DNA from: Maribacter sp. 4G9
GTDB taxonomy: Bacteria; Bacteroidota; Bacteroidia; Flavobacteriales; Flavobacteriaceae
Assembly (NCBI RefSeq): GCF_002742265.1
Contig: NZ_MDGL01000007.1
Coordinates: forward strand, 1 to 64,000
Direction: 5' to 3'
DNA: 64,000 nucleotides
Below the pieces are notes generated by a model that saw only the letters and a list, made by a program, of their open reading frames with translations, was not told the origin of the DNA and did not search any database. The position numbers and the translations under genes were made by a program. Shown one piece after another: positions 26,118 through 35,585 of this stretch (the stretch's first letter is position 1; each line of letters starts with the position of its first letter).

Positions 26118-27250
26118 CTGTATTTCACCTTTCTCATAATTCTCAATGCTTCCTTTAAGGAGATATAGGTGGTAGGGTATTTGTTTTTCACCAAGTTTTT
26201 GGCCAAGTCCATTTGGTCACGGGCCTCCTCAAAACCGTTCAAATAACATATAAGGAAGGTATCGGCCAAATAATTCAAATCGTCCATTTCCATAGGGCTC
26301 AATACCATATTGTTCTTGATTTTGGAAACCAAGGACTTACTGCTATTATATACGTGGAACAATGTCTTTTTATCGTATTGGGGCGGTTCAAACAATAATT
26401 TGGACTCAATTTTATACGTTCCATTATCATTGAAGCGGATCACTACTTTTTCCAAGGGATAATATTTTTGCTTTGATCCCAAACCAAGGTGCACATATTC
26501 CATGGTGGAGAATGAATGGTCATCATAATCGATAGTGACCTCATCCAAATCGGAATAAAATAGTTTTACCTGCTCGTTTATCAATTCTATATCTACCCGG
26601 TAATAGTACGTCTGCCCTTTAACAGCTTTTGTATTTCCGGCCCAACAAACAACAAACTGTTCCTTGAAAACCTTATAATCACTTTCAAGGTCTTTATGCC
26701 TGTTGTTCAAAAAGTCGATAACCCCGTCCAAGGTAAGTTCAATGTTGTTCCTGGCATGTTGTTCTATAGTGGCAACCGTACTGGAATTTATATCCTTCAG
26801 CGCTACCCCATAGGCCTTTGGCAAACTAATGCTACCTTCTCTAAAAAAAACCGAACCCCCATAATACTTCCATATATTCTTACGCAGGGCGCATACCTTG
26901 CCAATGGATCTAATGGTGACCAAACCCACTACCTTTCCCTCCTTTAAATGGGGAAATGGGATATTCTCATAGGAAATAATGGGTGGATTCTCTAGATAGG
27001 CGTTTACGAGATTCTGGATTTTGCTGTCATCGAAAAAATCCACGCCCACAATCGTGTTGTCCTCATCCTCAACGCCCACCACAATGAAGGAATTGTTTTT
27101 GGGGTTGCTATTGGCCAAGGCACAAACATGTTTTAGGAATTTTGCCTTACCTTCTTTTTCTCCAATGGCTATAAAACGCTTTTTGTCGTAAAAACTATTT
27201 TCATCGTTATGGGCGAGCAAGTTTTTAACAAGTAGGCGTTTATTGATCAT
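26114..27250 (-). CDS. AlbA_2 (Schlafen-like) domain protein
   Basis: A 378-residue protein. The first 130 residues match the AlbA_2 domain of COG2865-like proteins: ENSFYDKKRFIAIGEKEGKAKF, KHVCALANSNPKNNSFIVVGVED, VDFFDDSKIQNLVNAYLENPP and KVVGLVTI. The C-terminal two thirds is a soluble domain with no recognised family. Such proteins are suspected to bind nucleic acid or nucleotides; the usual C-terminal helix-turn-helix/ATPase is not visible. It overlaps the upstream SDR gene by 4 bases. Confidence 0.78.
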   Translation of the reverse strand: MINKRLLVKNLLAHNDENSFYDKKRFIAIGEKEGKAKFLKHVCALANSNPKNNSFIVVGVEDEDNTIVGVDFFDDSKIQNLVNAYLENPPIISYENIPFPHLKEGKVVGLVTIRSIGKVCALRKNIWKYYGGSVFFREGSISLPKAYGVALKDINSSTVATIEQHARNNIELTLDGVIDFLNNRHKDLESDYKVFKEQFVVCWAGNTKAVKGQTYYYRVDIELINEQVKLFYSDLDEVTIDYDDHSFSTMEYVHLGLGSKQKYYPLEKVVIRFNDNGTYKIESKLLFEPPQYDKKTLFHVYNSSKSLVSKIKNNMVLSPMEMDDLNYLADTFLICYLNGFEEARDQMDLAKNLVKNKYPTTYISLKEALRIMRKVKYS

Positions 27251-28002
27251 ACTCTTTTGTTGACTATGGTGGAGGATGCCTGGGCGGTGGGCATCACTAT
27301 AAGGTCCGCAATATTAACGTGATAGGGCCTTGTTACTACGAAGTAAATAATATCTGCAATATCCTCTGGTTTTAAAGGCTGATATCCTTTATAAACATTA
27401 TCGGCACGAGCATCATCGCCCTTGAACCTTACATTACTGAATTCAGTTTCCACCAGACCCGGATTTATGGCCCCTACCCGTATTCCGTATTGGTTCAAAT
27501 CGATACGCATACCTTGGTTTATAGCGTCTACGGCATATTTACTTGCGCAATAAACATTTCCCTTGGGATAGACTTCCTTACCTGCCGTAGAACCAATATT
27601 GATAATATGACCGTCTTTTCTTTCGATCATTTGCGACAAAATGGTTCTGGAAACATACAATAGACCTTTTACATTGATATCTATCATAGCGTCCCAATCA
27701 TCCGTAGAGCCTTCATTTATTGGGTCAAATCCATGGGCGTTCCCCGCATTGTTTATAAGGATGTCTATTTTAGAAAAAGCATCGGGTAGTGAATTTATGG
27801 CTTTCTGTACAGCTTCCTTATTCCTAACATCAAAGCAAAGGGTATGTACACCCACCTTTTTTTCAAATGTTTCCTTAAGTGCTTTCAATCTACTTTCCCG
27901 CCTTCCGCATAGGATAAGATCAATACCATTATTTGCGAAATGCTCTGCTGTTGCCTTTCCAATTCCACTGGTCGCTCCAGTAATAAATGCGGTTTTTCCC
28001 AT
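27247..28002 (-). CDS. SDR family oxidoreductase
   Basis: A 251-residue classical short-chain dehydrogenase. The cofactor loop TGATSGIG lies at residues 8-15, LINNAGNAHG near 82-91, and the catalytic Ser138, Tyr151 and Lys155 (YCASK) are present. Arg34/Arg35 (CGRRESR) after the second strand favour NADP(H). It resembles the YdfG group (3-hydroxy acid / serine dehydrogenases). It is the middle gene of an AKR-SDR-AlbA_2 operon on the minus strand. Confidence 0.92.
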   Translation of the reverse strand: MGKTAFITGATSGIGKATAEHFANNGIDLILCGRRESRLKALKETFEKKVGVHTLCFDVRNKEAVQKAINSLPDAFSKIDILINNAGNAHGFDPINEGSTDDWDAMIDINVKGLLYVSRTILSQMIERKDGHIINIGSTAGKEVYPKGNVYCASKYAVDAINQGMRIDLNQYGIRVGAINPGLVETEFSNVRFKGDDARADNVYKGYQPLKPEDIADIIYFVVTRPYHVNIADLIVMPTAQASSTIVNKRV

Positions 28003-28017
28003 TTTATTCTCTTTTAA

Positions 28018-28893
28018 TTATGCTACTTCGTTACCAATACTAGCCTCCAATAAAAGAAACCAATCTTCCAATTCCATGTGTATCTCCAATGCCGCTTTGG
28101 CCAAGGCGATCCTTTCTGGAGTGACAGTACCCACTACCGGAAATATTTTCGCAGGATGCCTTAAAACCCAGGCAAGCAATAACTGGTCTGCCGTGGCACC
28201 ATACTTTGGCACCAATTGATTAAGTATTCTTTGGATACGCTTGGTCTGGTCAGAAGATTTCCTAAAATAGGTTCCCAAAGGACTCCATGCCATGGCCATC
28301 CGTCCATTTATGACACAATCGTCAAGGATTCCGTTATCCATAACCTCGTTATTGGTCAGGGAACATTCTACTTGGTTTCCTTCAACCTTTACGGTAGTTT
28401 CCAACAATTTAATCTGTGAAGGGGTAAAGTTTGAGACGCCAAATTGCCTGATTTTTCCTTCTTGTTTCAATTTTAAAATAGCTTCATTAATTTCATGGGG
28501 ATCCATCAAAGGACTAGGTCTATGCAACAACAGAAGATCCAAATACTCCGTCCTTAATTTTTGCAATGATTGTTCCACGGACCAAATAATGTACCTACTA
28601 TTATAGTCGTAATGCTTTACTGTATTTTCCCTGGACGCGACCTTGAACTGTATACCACATTTACTTATAAATTGAACTTTTTCCCTTTTGATGGCACTTT
28701 TTTGAAAAGCGGCGCCAAAATCAGCCTCAGTGGTGTAATCGCCATAGATATCGGCATGGTCAAAAGTGGTAATTCCAAGATCCATGCAATGCTTCATCAA
28801 GAGCACCATTTCATTGGTTGAAAGTTTTTTCCCCCATTTTCCCCAGGTCATGGTACCGGCAATAATTTTAGAATAATCCGAAGCGTTTTTCAT
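28018..28893 (-). CDS. Aldo/keto reductase
   Basis: A 291-residue NADPH-dependent reductase with the AKR barrel. FDHADIYGDY holds catalytic Asp45 and Tyr50; ISKCGI (Lys about 78) and LLLLHRPSP (His about 121) complete the tetrad; FGVSNFTPSQI and MAWSPLG follow. It is of the YdhF-like group. It leads the operon, 15 bases ahead of the SDR gene. Substrate unknown. Confidence 0.92.
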   Translation of the reverse strand: MKNASDYSKIIAGTMTWGKWGKKLSTNEMVLLMKHCMDLGITTFDHADIYGDYTTEADFGAAFQKSAIKREKVQFISKCGIQFKVASRENTVKHYDYNSRYIIWSVEQSLQKLRTEYLDLLLLHRPSPLMDPHEINEAILKLKQEGKIRQFGVSNFTPSQIKLLETTVKVEGNQVECSLTNNEVMDNGILDDCVINGRMAMAWSPLGTYFRKSSDQTKRIQRILNQLVPKYGATADQLLLAWVLRHPAKIFPVVGTVTPERIALAKAALEIHMELEDWFLLLEASIGNEVA

Positions 28894-28998
28894 AAAGAGG
28901 TTAAATTAAAAAGAAATACCATAAATACTTCACAAAAATAAGGCCTTCTGGTATTTTTTAACCAATCGTTAACAGCTACTCAACCAATTAATTTTCAA

Positions 28999-29031
28999 TT
29001 TGCACAACTGTTAAATTTTTAGCTAAATTTC
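28999..29031 (+). promoter_or_regulatory. Promoter of the moxR-bat operon
   Basis: TTTG (28999-29002), 21 bases, TAAATTTC (29024-29031, 7 of 8 to TAnnTTTG), 19 bases before the start codon at 29051. Confidence 0.5.
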
Positions 29032-29050
29032 GCGAAATAGTATCTGATAC

Positions 29051-30052
29051 ATGGAAGAAAATACAACTGTAGACATAAGTGCGGTCAATGAGAAAATAGC
29101 ACAGGAAAGCGCATTTATAGATTTACTTGTTCTGGAAATGAATAAAGTCATTGTAGGACAGAAACACATGGTGGAGCGATTGTTGATAGGACTTCTGGGC
29201 CAGGGGCATATCCTTTTGGAAGGTGTTCCCGGTTTGGCAAAGACTTTGGCCATCAACACGTTGGCAAAGGCCGTAAAAGGAAGTTTTAGCCGGATACAGT
29301 TTACCCCGGACCTCCTTCCCGCCGATGTTGTGGGAACGCTCATTTACAATATTAAGGAGAACGATTTTTCCATAAAGAAGGGACCCATTTTTGCAAACTT
29401 TGTCCTTGCTGACGAAATCAATAGGGCTCCGGCGAAAGTACAGTCCGCCCTATTGGAGGCCATGCAGGAAAAACAGGTTACCATTGGGGACGAAACCTTT
29501 ATTCTCGATAAGCCCTTTTTGGTAATGGCCACCCAAAACCCGGTAGAACAAGAAGGAACCTATCCTTTGCCGGAAGCACAGGTAGACCGTTTTATGCTAA
29601 AAACGGTAATCAACTATCCCAAAATGAACGAGGAACAGTTGATTATGCGCCAAAACCTTTTGGGAGGATTCGAAAACGTTAAGCCCGTAATTTCCGTAAA
29701 TCAGATTTTAAGTGCCCAAAAGGCTGTTAGGGAAGTCTACATGGACGAAAAAATTGAAAAATATATCCTTGACATTATTTTTGCCACCCGATATCCTGAA
29801 AAGTACAACCTTGAAAAACTGAAACCCCTTATCAGCTTTGGAGCCTCACCAAGGGGCAGTATCAATTTAGGGATAGCGGCAAAATGCTATGCATTTATCA
29901 AAAGAAGGGGTTATGTTGTTCCGGAAGATGTTAGGGCCGTAGTCCATGATGTTCTAAGACATAGAATAGGGATTACCTATGAGGCGGAGGCCGAAAATAT
30001 TACTTCTGAGGAAATCATCAACAAAATCGTAAACGAGATAGAAGTACCCTAA
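29051..30052 (+). CDS. MoxR family AAA+ ATPase
   Basis: A 333-residue AAA+ ATPase. Walker A is GVPGLAKT (residues 58-65), Walker B VLADEINRAPAKVQSALLEAM (about 118-138), sensor 1 MATQNPVEQEG, and sensor 2 SFGASPRGSI. MoxR ATPases act as chaperones that mature or activate partner proteins with VWA domains. Here it is directly upstream of the DUF58 and VWA genes of the Bat cluster, its usual setting. Confidence 0.95.
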   Translation: MEENTTVDISAVNEKIAQESAFIDLLVLEMNKVIVGQKHMVERLLIGLLGQGHILLEGVPGLAKTLAINTLAKAVKGSFSRIQFTPDLLPADVVGTLIYNIKENDFSIKKGPIFANFVLADEINRAPAKVQSALLEAMQEKQVTIGDETFILDKPFLVMATQNPVEQEGTYPLPEAQVDRFMLKTVINYPKMNEEQLIMRQNLLGGFENVKPVISVNQILSAQKAVREVYMDEKIEKYILDIIFATRYPEKYNLEKLKPLISFGASPRGSINLGIAAKCYAFIKRRGYVVPEDVRAVVHDVLRHRIGITYEAEAENITSEEIINKIVNEIEVP

Positions 30053-30056
30053 AAGT

Positions 30057-30130
30057 GGGCGGTTGGCGGATGCAGTTGGCAGTACACCTCTTGTGTTCCC
30101 TACTGAATACTGCTTGCTGAAAACTGTTTA
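30057..30130. repeat. Imperfect inverted repeat between moxR and DUF58 genes
   Basis: GCGGTTGGCGGATGCAGTTG... (30059-30083) is imperfectly complementary to ACTGAATACTGCTTGC... (30102-30126). 'CAGTTGGCAGT' and 'ACTG..TACTG' blocks of this kind occur as dispersed intergenic repeats in Bacteroidetes, as I recall. It lies inside the operon and may form a weak hairpin. Confidence 0.4.
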
Positions 30131-30139
30131 CTAAACCAA

Positions 30140-31006
30140 ATGGATACCAAAGAACTACTCAAAAAAGTCCGTAAGATTGAAATTAAGACACGCCGTCTAT
30201 CCGACCATATTTTTGGTGGGGAGTATCATTCTACGTTCAAGGGAAGGGGTATGACCTTCAGTGAGGTAAGGCAGTATCAATTTGGGGACGATGTACGAAG
30301 TATCGATTGGAACGTGACCGCACGCTACAACGAGCCGTACGTAAAGGTTTTTGAGGAGGAAAGGGAACTTACCATGATGCTCATGGTGGATGTAAGTGGT
30401 TCAGAATTTTTCGGCACAAAAAATCAGTTCAAAAACGAAATTGTTACGGAAATATCGGCCACTTTGGCGTTCAGCGCCCTACAGAACAATGATAAGGTGG
30501 GGGTTATTTTATTTTCCGATAGGGTGGAACTGTTTATTCCACCAAAAAAGGGAAAGACCCATGTATTGCGTATTATCCGGGAATTACTGGAATTTACCCC
30601 ACAAAGTAACAAAACTGATATCGGCGAAGCCCTGAAGTACCTTACCAATGTAATGAAGAAAAAAGCCATAGTTTTTGTGCTTTCGGATTTCATAGCGGAC
30701 AACTACGAAAAGACCTTAAAGATAACAGGCAACAAACATGACGTAACAGGGATACGAGTGTATGACGAAAGGGAGGAAGAAATTCCAAATCTGGGCATGG
30801 TACAGATGATGGATGCGGAGAGCGGCGTGGTTGAATTGATCAACACCCAATCAAAAAAAGTACGAAATTCCTATACCGAATTCTATAGGGAACGGGTGAA
30901 TTATTTCAAGGAGAGCTTTACAAAGTCGGGATGCGGGGTTTTGGATTGCCGGGTAGATGAAAGTTATGTAAAAAAGCTATTGGGCTATTTTAAAAGAAGA
31001 GGATAG
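30140..31006 (+). CDS. DUF58 domain protein of the Bat cluster
   Basis: A 288-residue soluble protein. GMTFSEVRQYQFGDDVRSIDWN (about residues 38-59) is the DUF58 signature, and a VWA-like part with MLMVDVSGSEFFG (MIDAS-like DxSxS), VILFSDRVELFIPP and VFVLSDFIADNYE follows. DUF58 proteins are regular partners of MoxR. Located second in the cluster, 87 bases after moxR and 5 bases before the next gene. Confidence 0.93.
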   Translation: MDTKELLKKVRKIEIKTRRLSDHIFGGEYHSTFKGRGMTFSEVRQYQFGDDVRSIDWNVTARYNEPYVKVFEEERELTMMLMVDVSGSEFFGTKNQFKNEIVTEISATLAFSALQNNDKVGVILFSDRVELFIPPKKGKTHVLRIIRELLEFTPQSNKTDIGEALKYLTNVMKKKAIVFVLSDFIADNYEKTLKITGNKHDVTGIRVYDEREEEIPNLGMVQMMDAESGVVELINTQSKKVRNSYTEFYRERVNYFKESFTKSGCGVLDCRVDESYVKKLLGYFKRRG

Positions 31007-31011
31007 AAAAA

Positions 31012-32667
31012 ATGCAGCAGATTAAAACCACATATTTTTCAATTTCGTTAGTGACGAGGTATGTGATTGCCTTTTGCCTTTTTTTGACCTTTCTTAAGGG
31101 AAGTGCCCAGGACAATCCAAATATTAGTACGTCCGTAGATACCACATATATAAAGATCGGGGAACAGCTCAAATGGAAGGTTTCCGTTCAGGTCGATTCT
31201 ACGGACCAGGTCATATTCCCTGAGGGGCAGAGCTTTTCGCCGTTGGAAACTGTTGAAGCGTTCGCGACCGATACTACAAGAAAGAAGGATAGGCTAACAT
31301 TACAAAAAATATATGCCCTTACCCAGTTCGATTCCGGGTCCTATAAACTGCCCACGCAACGCATTGAAATCAATGGCATAGGCTATTTTACGGATAGCAT
31401 GACGATCTATGTGGAAACGGTACCTGTAGACACGATAGCACAGAAGATGTACGACATAAAACCCCTGATCAATGTAGATAAAAGCTACATAGATTGGTGG
31501 AAATATTTGGTAATAGGGCTATTGGTTTTATTGATTCTCGGGGGCCTTTTTTATTGGTTCTTTATCCGAAAAAAGCCCCTTACCCAAGAAGAAAAAGAAG
31601 CCTTGTTACCCCCCTATGATAGAGCGCTCTTAGAATTGAAAAGACTTGAGAATTCCAGGTATTTGATTCAGGACGAATTCAAGGAATATTATTCGGAATT
31701 GACCACGATCGTACGTGCCTATTTGGAAGAGGAGGCGAACGTAGCCGCCCTAGAAAGTACTACGGGACAATTGATAGAACGATTGGAGCTACTGAGCGAT
31801 TCTGGGGAGTTACAATTGGACAAGGATACCATCCAACAATTTAGGAATATACTACAGACCGCAGATTTGGTTAAGTTCGCCAGAACAAAACCTTCATTGT
31901 CCGTGGCGGAACAGGACCGTAAATTGGTGGAACAAATTGTGGTCAAGACCCATGAAGCAATCCCGGAACCCACGGAAGAAGAGTTGATGCAACAAGCGGA
32001 GTATCTGGAAGAGTTGAGCCGAAGAAAACAAAAAAGGAAATTGGTAATTGGACTCTCCACCTTGGCCGGAATCATTGTGTTGGGCGTAGTCATTGCCGGG
32101 TTCAAATTTGGGTTCACCTACTTAAAAGATACGGTGCTTGGCCACCCTACCAAGGAATTGTTGGAAGGGGAATGGATTTCAAGTTCGTATGGATTTCCTC
32201 CCATCCTTTTGGAAACCCCAAAAGTATTGGTACGGCAAGAGGTGAAACTACCGCCGGAAGCAAAGGCCAATATCCAAGACATACAGGCCTTTGCCTACCA
32301 TAGCCCCATAGGACTTTTTACGGTTGGGACGACTTCCGTGACCATGAACCCAGAAATGGAAGCTCCCTTTGAACAGACCATTGAACAGATCATAAAGGGG
32401 TTTGAGACACAGGGAGCAAAGAATATCATTACAAAGCAAGAGGAATTCACTACCATTAGTGGTGTAAAGGGCATTAAAGTATATGGTTCTGGGAATTTTC
32501 CGGTTCCAAATTCCAAAGAACTGGTTAAAGGTAAGTACGCCGTGCTTCTCTTTGGGGGCAAGGGTTTCCAGCAGAACGTAATCCTCACATGGTTGGAAGA
32601 CGATACGTATGCGCAAAACATTGTTGATAGGATTCTTTCCAGTGTGGAGGTAAAAACGGACGTTTAA
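31012..32667 (+). CDS. Membrane protein of the Bat cluster, two-part
   Basis: A 551-residue protein: signal peptide (residues about 14-32), a periplasmic beta-rich domain like that of BatD proteins (about 35-150), a membrane segment (about 164-184), a cytoplasmic helical domain (about 195-340, similar to DUF4381-type MoxR-cluster proteins), a second membrane segment (about 344-364) and a C-terminal domain of about 185 residues. The last domain has no name I can give. It starts 5 bases after the DUF58 gene and its stop touches the batA start. Confidence 0.78.
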   Translation: MQQIKTTYFSISLVTRYVIAFCLFLTFLKGSAQDNPNISTSVDTTYIKIGEQLKWKVSVQVDSTDQVIFPEGQSFSPLETVEAFATDTTRKKDRLTLQKIYALTQFDSGSYKLPTQRIEINGIGYFTDSMTIYVETVPVDTIAQKMYDIKPLINVDKSYIDWWKYLVIGLLVLLILGGLFYWFFIRKKPLTQEEKEALLPPYDRALLELKRLENSRYLIQDEFKEYYSELTTIVRAYLEEEANVAALESTTGQLIERLELLSDSGELQLDKDTIQQFRNILQTADLVKFARTKPSLSVAEQDRKLVEQIVVKTHEAIPEPTEEELMQQAEYLEELSRRKQKRKLVIGLSTLAGIIVLGVVIAGFKFGFTYLKDTVLGHPTKELLEGEWISSSYGFPPILLETPKVLVRQEVKLPPEAKANIQDIQAFAYHSPIGLFTVGTTSVTMNPEMEAPFEQTIEQIIKGFETQGAKNIITKQEEFTTISGVKGIKVYGSGNFPVPNSKELVKGKYAVLLFGGKGFQQNVILTWLEDDTYAQNIVDRILSSVEVKTDV

Positions 32668-33666
32668 ATGTTAGATAATATATCATTCGCAAATCCAGAT
32701 TTCTTTTGGCTGTTTTTATTACTGCCCTTAGCGATAGCATGGTATATGTTTAAGCGCAAAGAGGAAACGGCAGCCCTTAAAATAGCGACGGTAAAAAGCT
32801 TCAAACATAAAAGTTTTCTTCCAAAGTTGAAACCAGGGCTTTTTCTACTACGGCTCTTGGCATTAAGTGCCATAATTGTGGCACTTGCTAGGCCCCAAAC
32901 AGAGGATATCTCTACCCGCACCAAAACCACAAGGGGTATCGATATTGTAATGGCCATAGATGTTTCCTCAAGTATGTTGGCAAGGGATTTAAAACCAAAT
33001 CGCTTAGCGGCCCTTAAGGAGGTAGCCGCTGATTTTATCAAGAAAAGGCCCAATGACCGTATTGGTTTGGTGGCCTATGCAGGTGAAGGATATACAAAAA
33101 CACCAATAACTACAGATAAAAACATCGTTCTAAGCTCCTTGCAGGAAATAACCTATGGTCAACTTGAGGATGGGACCGCCATTGGTATGGGACTTTCCAT
33201 ATCTGTGAACAGATTAAAGGAAAGCAAGGCTAAAAGTAAAATCATCATCCTACTCACCGATGGGGTAAACAATTCCGGTTTTATTGAACCGCAGACCGCA
33301 GCGGACCTGGCCGTTGAATACGATATTAAAACATACACCATAGGTTTGGGAACGAATGGGAATGCCTTATCACCAGTCGCATATAATGCTGATGGGTCTT
33401 ACAGATATGGCATGCGCCAAGTGGAAATTGACGAAGAACTTTTGAAAAATATTGCCGATGTGACCGGTGGAAAATACTTTAGGGCGACAGATAATGAGAC
33501 CCTCGAGGAAATCTACGATGAGATCAACAAACTGGAAAAAACGGATATCGAGGAATTCAAATATTACCGATACGAGGAGAAGTTTAGACCATGGGTGTTG
33601 CTTGCAGGAGCCCTACTCCTTTTGGAATGGATTTTGAGAAATACACTATTTAGAAGTTTTATATAG
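32668..33666 (+). CDS. batA: VWA domain protein BatA
   Basis: A 332-residue inner-membrane protein: two N-terminal membrane segments (about 12-28 and 55-73), a von Willebrand A domain with an intact MIDAS (AIDVSSSMLARD, about residues 94-105; GTAIG; LTDGVNNSG) and a C-terminal membrane segment (about 308-325). Bat proteins were named for aerotolerance in Bacteroides and are thought to act in the envelope with MoxR. The gene begins directly after the preceding stop. Confidence 0.93.
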   Translation: MLDNISFANPDFFWLFLLLPLAIAWYMFKRKEETAALKIATVKSFKHKSFLPKLKPGLFLLRLLALSAIIVALARPQTEDISTRTKTTRGIDIVMAIDVSSSMLARDLKPNRLAALKEVAADFIKKRPNDRIGLVAYAGEGYTKTPITTDKNIVLSSLQEITYGQLEDGTAIGMGLSISVNRLKESKAKSKIIILLTDGVNNSGFIEPQTAADLAVEYDIKTYTIGLGTNGNALSPVAYNADGSYRYGMRQVEIDEELLKNIADVTGGKYFRATDNETLEEIYDEINKLEKTDIEEFKYYRYEEKFRPWVLLAGALLLLEWILRNTLFRSFI

Positions 33667-33669
33667 CAA

Positions 33670-34716
33670 ATGATTCAATTAGACGAGAAAATATACTTTT
33701 ATCTATTGTTCATCATACCGGTGATCATTGTCTTGTTCATGTTGCTCTTGATTTGGAAAAAAAGGACCCAAAAAAAGTTTGCTGATTCGGTTTTACTTAA
33801 GCGATTGACACCAACAAGGTCATATTATAAGGGTAGCCTAAAACTCATTTTCTTTCTTTTGGGACTGTCTGCCCTGATTATGGGACTTGTAAATCCCAAA
33901 ATAGGCACCAAATTGGAAACGGTAAAAAGAGAGGGTGTGGATATCGTTTTTGCCGTAGACGTTTCCAAGAGTATGTTGGCAGAGGATATTGCTCCCAACC
34001 GTTTGGAGAAGGCAAAGCGATTAGTTTCAGAAATCATCAATCAATTGGCAAGTGACAGGATTGGCATTATTGCATATGCGGGCCAGGCCTTCCCCCAACT
34101 GCCGATCACAACGGATTATGGAGCCGCCAAAATGTTCCTTCAAAATATGAACACGGACATGCTAACATCGCAAGGAACGGCCATCAATGAAGCCATAGAG
34201 CTGGCCGCCACCTTCTACGATGATGAGGAACAGACTAATAGGGTATTGTTTATAATATCTGATGGGGAGGACCATTCTGAAGATTCAACGATGGGTGCCG
34301 TAGAGAAAGCCGTTGAGGAGGGGATTACCATTTATACCATTGGTGTAGGGTCTGAAAAGGGATCCGTGATCCCTATCAAAAGAAATGGTATTATGGAATC
34401 CTTAAAGAAGGATGCGCAAGGTCTTGTGGTCATCACCAAACTTAATGAGGAAGTATTGAGAGATATATCCAAAGAGGGCAACGGAGATTATATTGATGGT
34501 TCCAATACGGATGCTGCCGTGGATTTCATCAAGGAAGAACTATTGCAAATGGATAAAAAAGAGTTCGAAGCCAAACAATTCGCGGAATACAAAGATCAAT
34601 TTCAATGGTTTCTAGGGGCCGGATTATTGTTTCTGTTTTTGGAAATTTTTATATTGGACCGAAAGACCAAGTGGTTAAAAAAGCTCAATCTATTCAACGA
34701 CAAACACCCGGAATAA
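33670..34716 (+). CDS. batB: VWA domain protein BatB
   Basis: A 348-residue paralogue of BatA: membrane segments at about 10-28 and 57-73, then a VWA domain with MIDAS residues in AVDVSKSMLAED, SQGTAI and ISDGEDHSED, and a C-terminal membrane segment (about 315-335) with a basic tail. It begins 3 bases after batA. BatA and BatB probably interact through their VWA domains (inference from family). Confidence 0.93.
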   Translation: MIQLDEKIYFYLLFIIPVIIVLFMLLLIWKKRTQKKFADSVLLKRLTPTRSYYKGSLKLIFFLLGLSALIMGLVNPKIGTKLETVKREGVDIVFAVDVSKSMLAEDIAPNRLEKAKRLVSEIINQLASDRIGIIAYAGQAFPQLPITTDYGAAKMFLQNMNTDMLTSQGTAINEAIELAATFYDDEEQTNRVLFIISDGEDHSEDSTMGAVEKAVEEGITIYTIGVGSEKGSVIPIKRNGIMESLKKDAQGLVVITKLNEEVLRDISKEGNGDYIDGSNTDAAVDFIKEELLQMDKKEFEAKQFAEYKDQFQWFLGAGLLFLFLEIFILDRKTKWLKKLNLFNDKHPE

Positions 34717-34717
34717 A

Positions 34718-35575
34718 ATGAGAAAATTGATATCAACATTTTTACTCCTTTTCATTTCCGTTTCTATATTTTCGCAGGAAGAGAATACAAAGGAAAAAGA
34801 AAGGGCACTTAAGACCTCTACCAACCTAACGTGGGATGGTAATAAGAATCTATCTGAAAACAATTTTGTACAGGCCGAAGTGGATTACAGAAGGGCCATT
34901 GCAAAAAGTCCGGAAAATGCAGCGGCACCCTACAATCTTGGAACGGCCTATTATAATAATGAGACCTATAGTGAGGCATTTGGAAGATTTAAGGAGGCGG
35001 GGGAAGTCGCTACGTCCAAAAAAGATAAGCACAAGGCCTATCATAATATGGGCAATGTGTTCATGAAACGAAAGGACTACCCAAAAGCGGTGGAAGCCTA
35101 CAAAGAAGCACTTAGAAACGACCCCACTGACGATGAGACCCGATACAACCTTGCCCTAGCAAAGGAAATGCAAAAAAAGGAAGAGGAGGAAAACAAGGAC
35201 AAAAACGACGACAATAAAGATCAACAGGACCAAGAGGATAAAAAGGACCAGGACCAAAATAAGGACGGGGACAATAAAGATGACCAAAACCAAGATAATA
35301 AGGATCAAGGCGAAGATGGGGATAAGGGCGACAAGGGTGACGAAAAGAAGGATGAGAACAAAGAAGGTGATGGAGACCAAAAAGAGGAGCAAAACAAGAA
35401 ACCTGAACAAGGCGACCAACCCCAGGACCAACCGCAACGAAAACCTAATCAGCTCTCCAAACAACAAGTAGAAAATCTACTCAGGGCCATGCAAAACGCT
35501 GAAAAGCAGGTTCAAGAGAAAATAGATGCCAAAAAGGTGAAAGGGGCAAAAGTGAAAAACGAAAAGGATTGGTAG
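34718..35575 (+). CDS. batC: TPR protein BatC with low-complexity acidic region
   Basis: A 285-residue exported protein: signal peptide (1-20), three TPR-like helix pairs (about 30-145: PYNLGTAYYNNETYSEAFGRF, HNMGNVFMKRKDYPKAVEAY), then about 95 residues made almost only of Asp, Lys, Glu, Gln, Asn and Gly (about 148-245). A C-terminal helix (SKQQVENLLRAMQNAEKQVQEK) follows. The charged stretch is probably disordered and is the usual mark of BatC. It starts one base after the batB stop. Confidence 0.92.
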   Translation: MRKLISTFLLLFISVSIFSQEENTKEKERALKTSTNLTWDGNKNLSENNFVQAEVDYRRAIAKSPENAAAPYNLGTAYYNNETYSEAFGRFKEAGEVATSKKDKHKAYHNMGNVFMKRKDYPKAVEAYKEALRNDPTDDETRYNLALAKEMQKKEEEENKDKNDDNKDQQDQEDKKDQDQNKDGDNKDDQNQDNKDQGEDGDKGDKGDEKKDENKEGDGDQKEEQNKKPEQGDQPQDQPQRKPNQLSKQQVENLLRAMQNAEKQVQEKIDAKKVKGAKVKNEKDW

Positions 35576-35585
35576 GCAGAAAAAG

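Noticed and set aside
35160-35450. Minus-strand frame rich in Leu, Val and Phe opposite batC
   Set aside because: It is the mirror image of the Asp/Lys-rich codons of batC, not a membrane protein.
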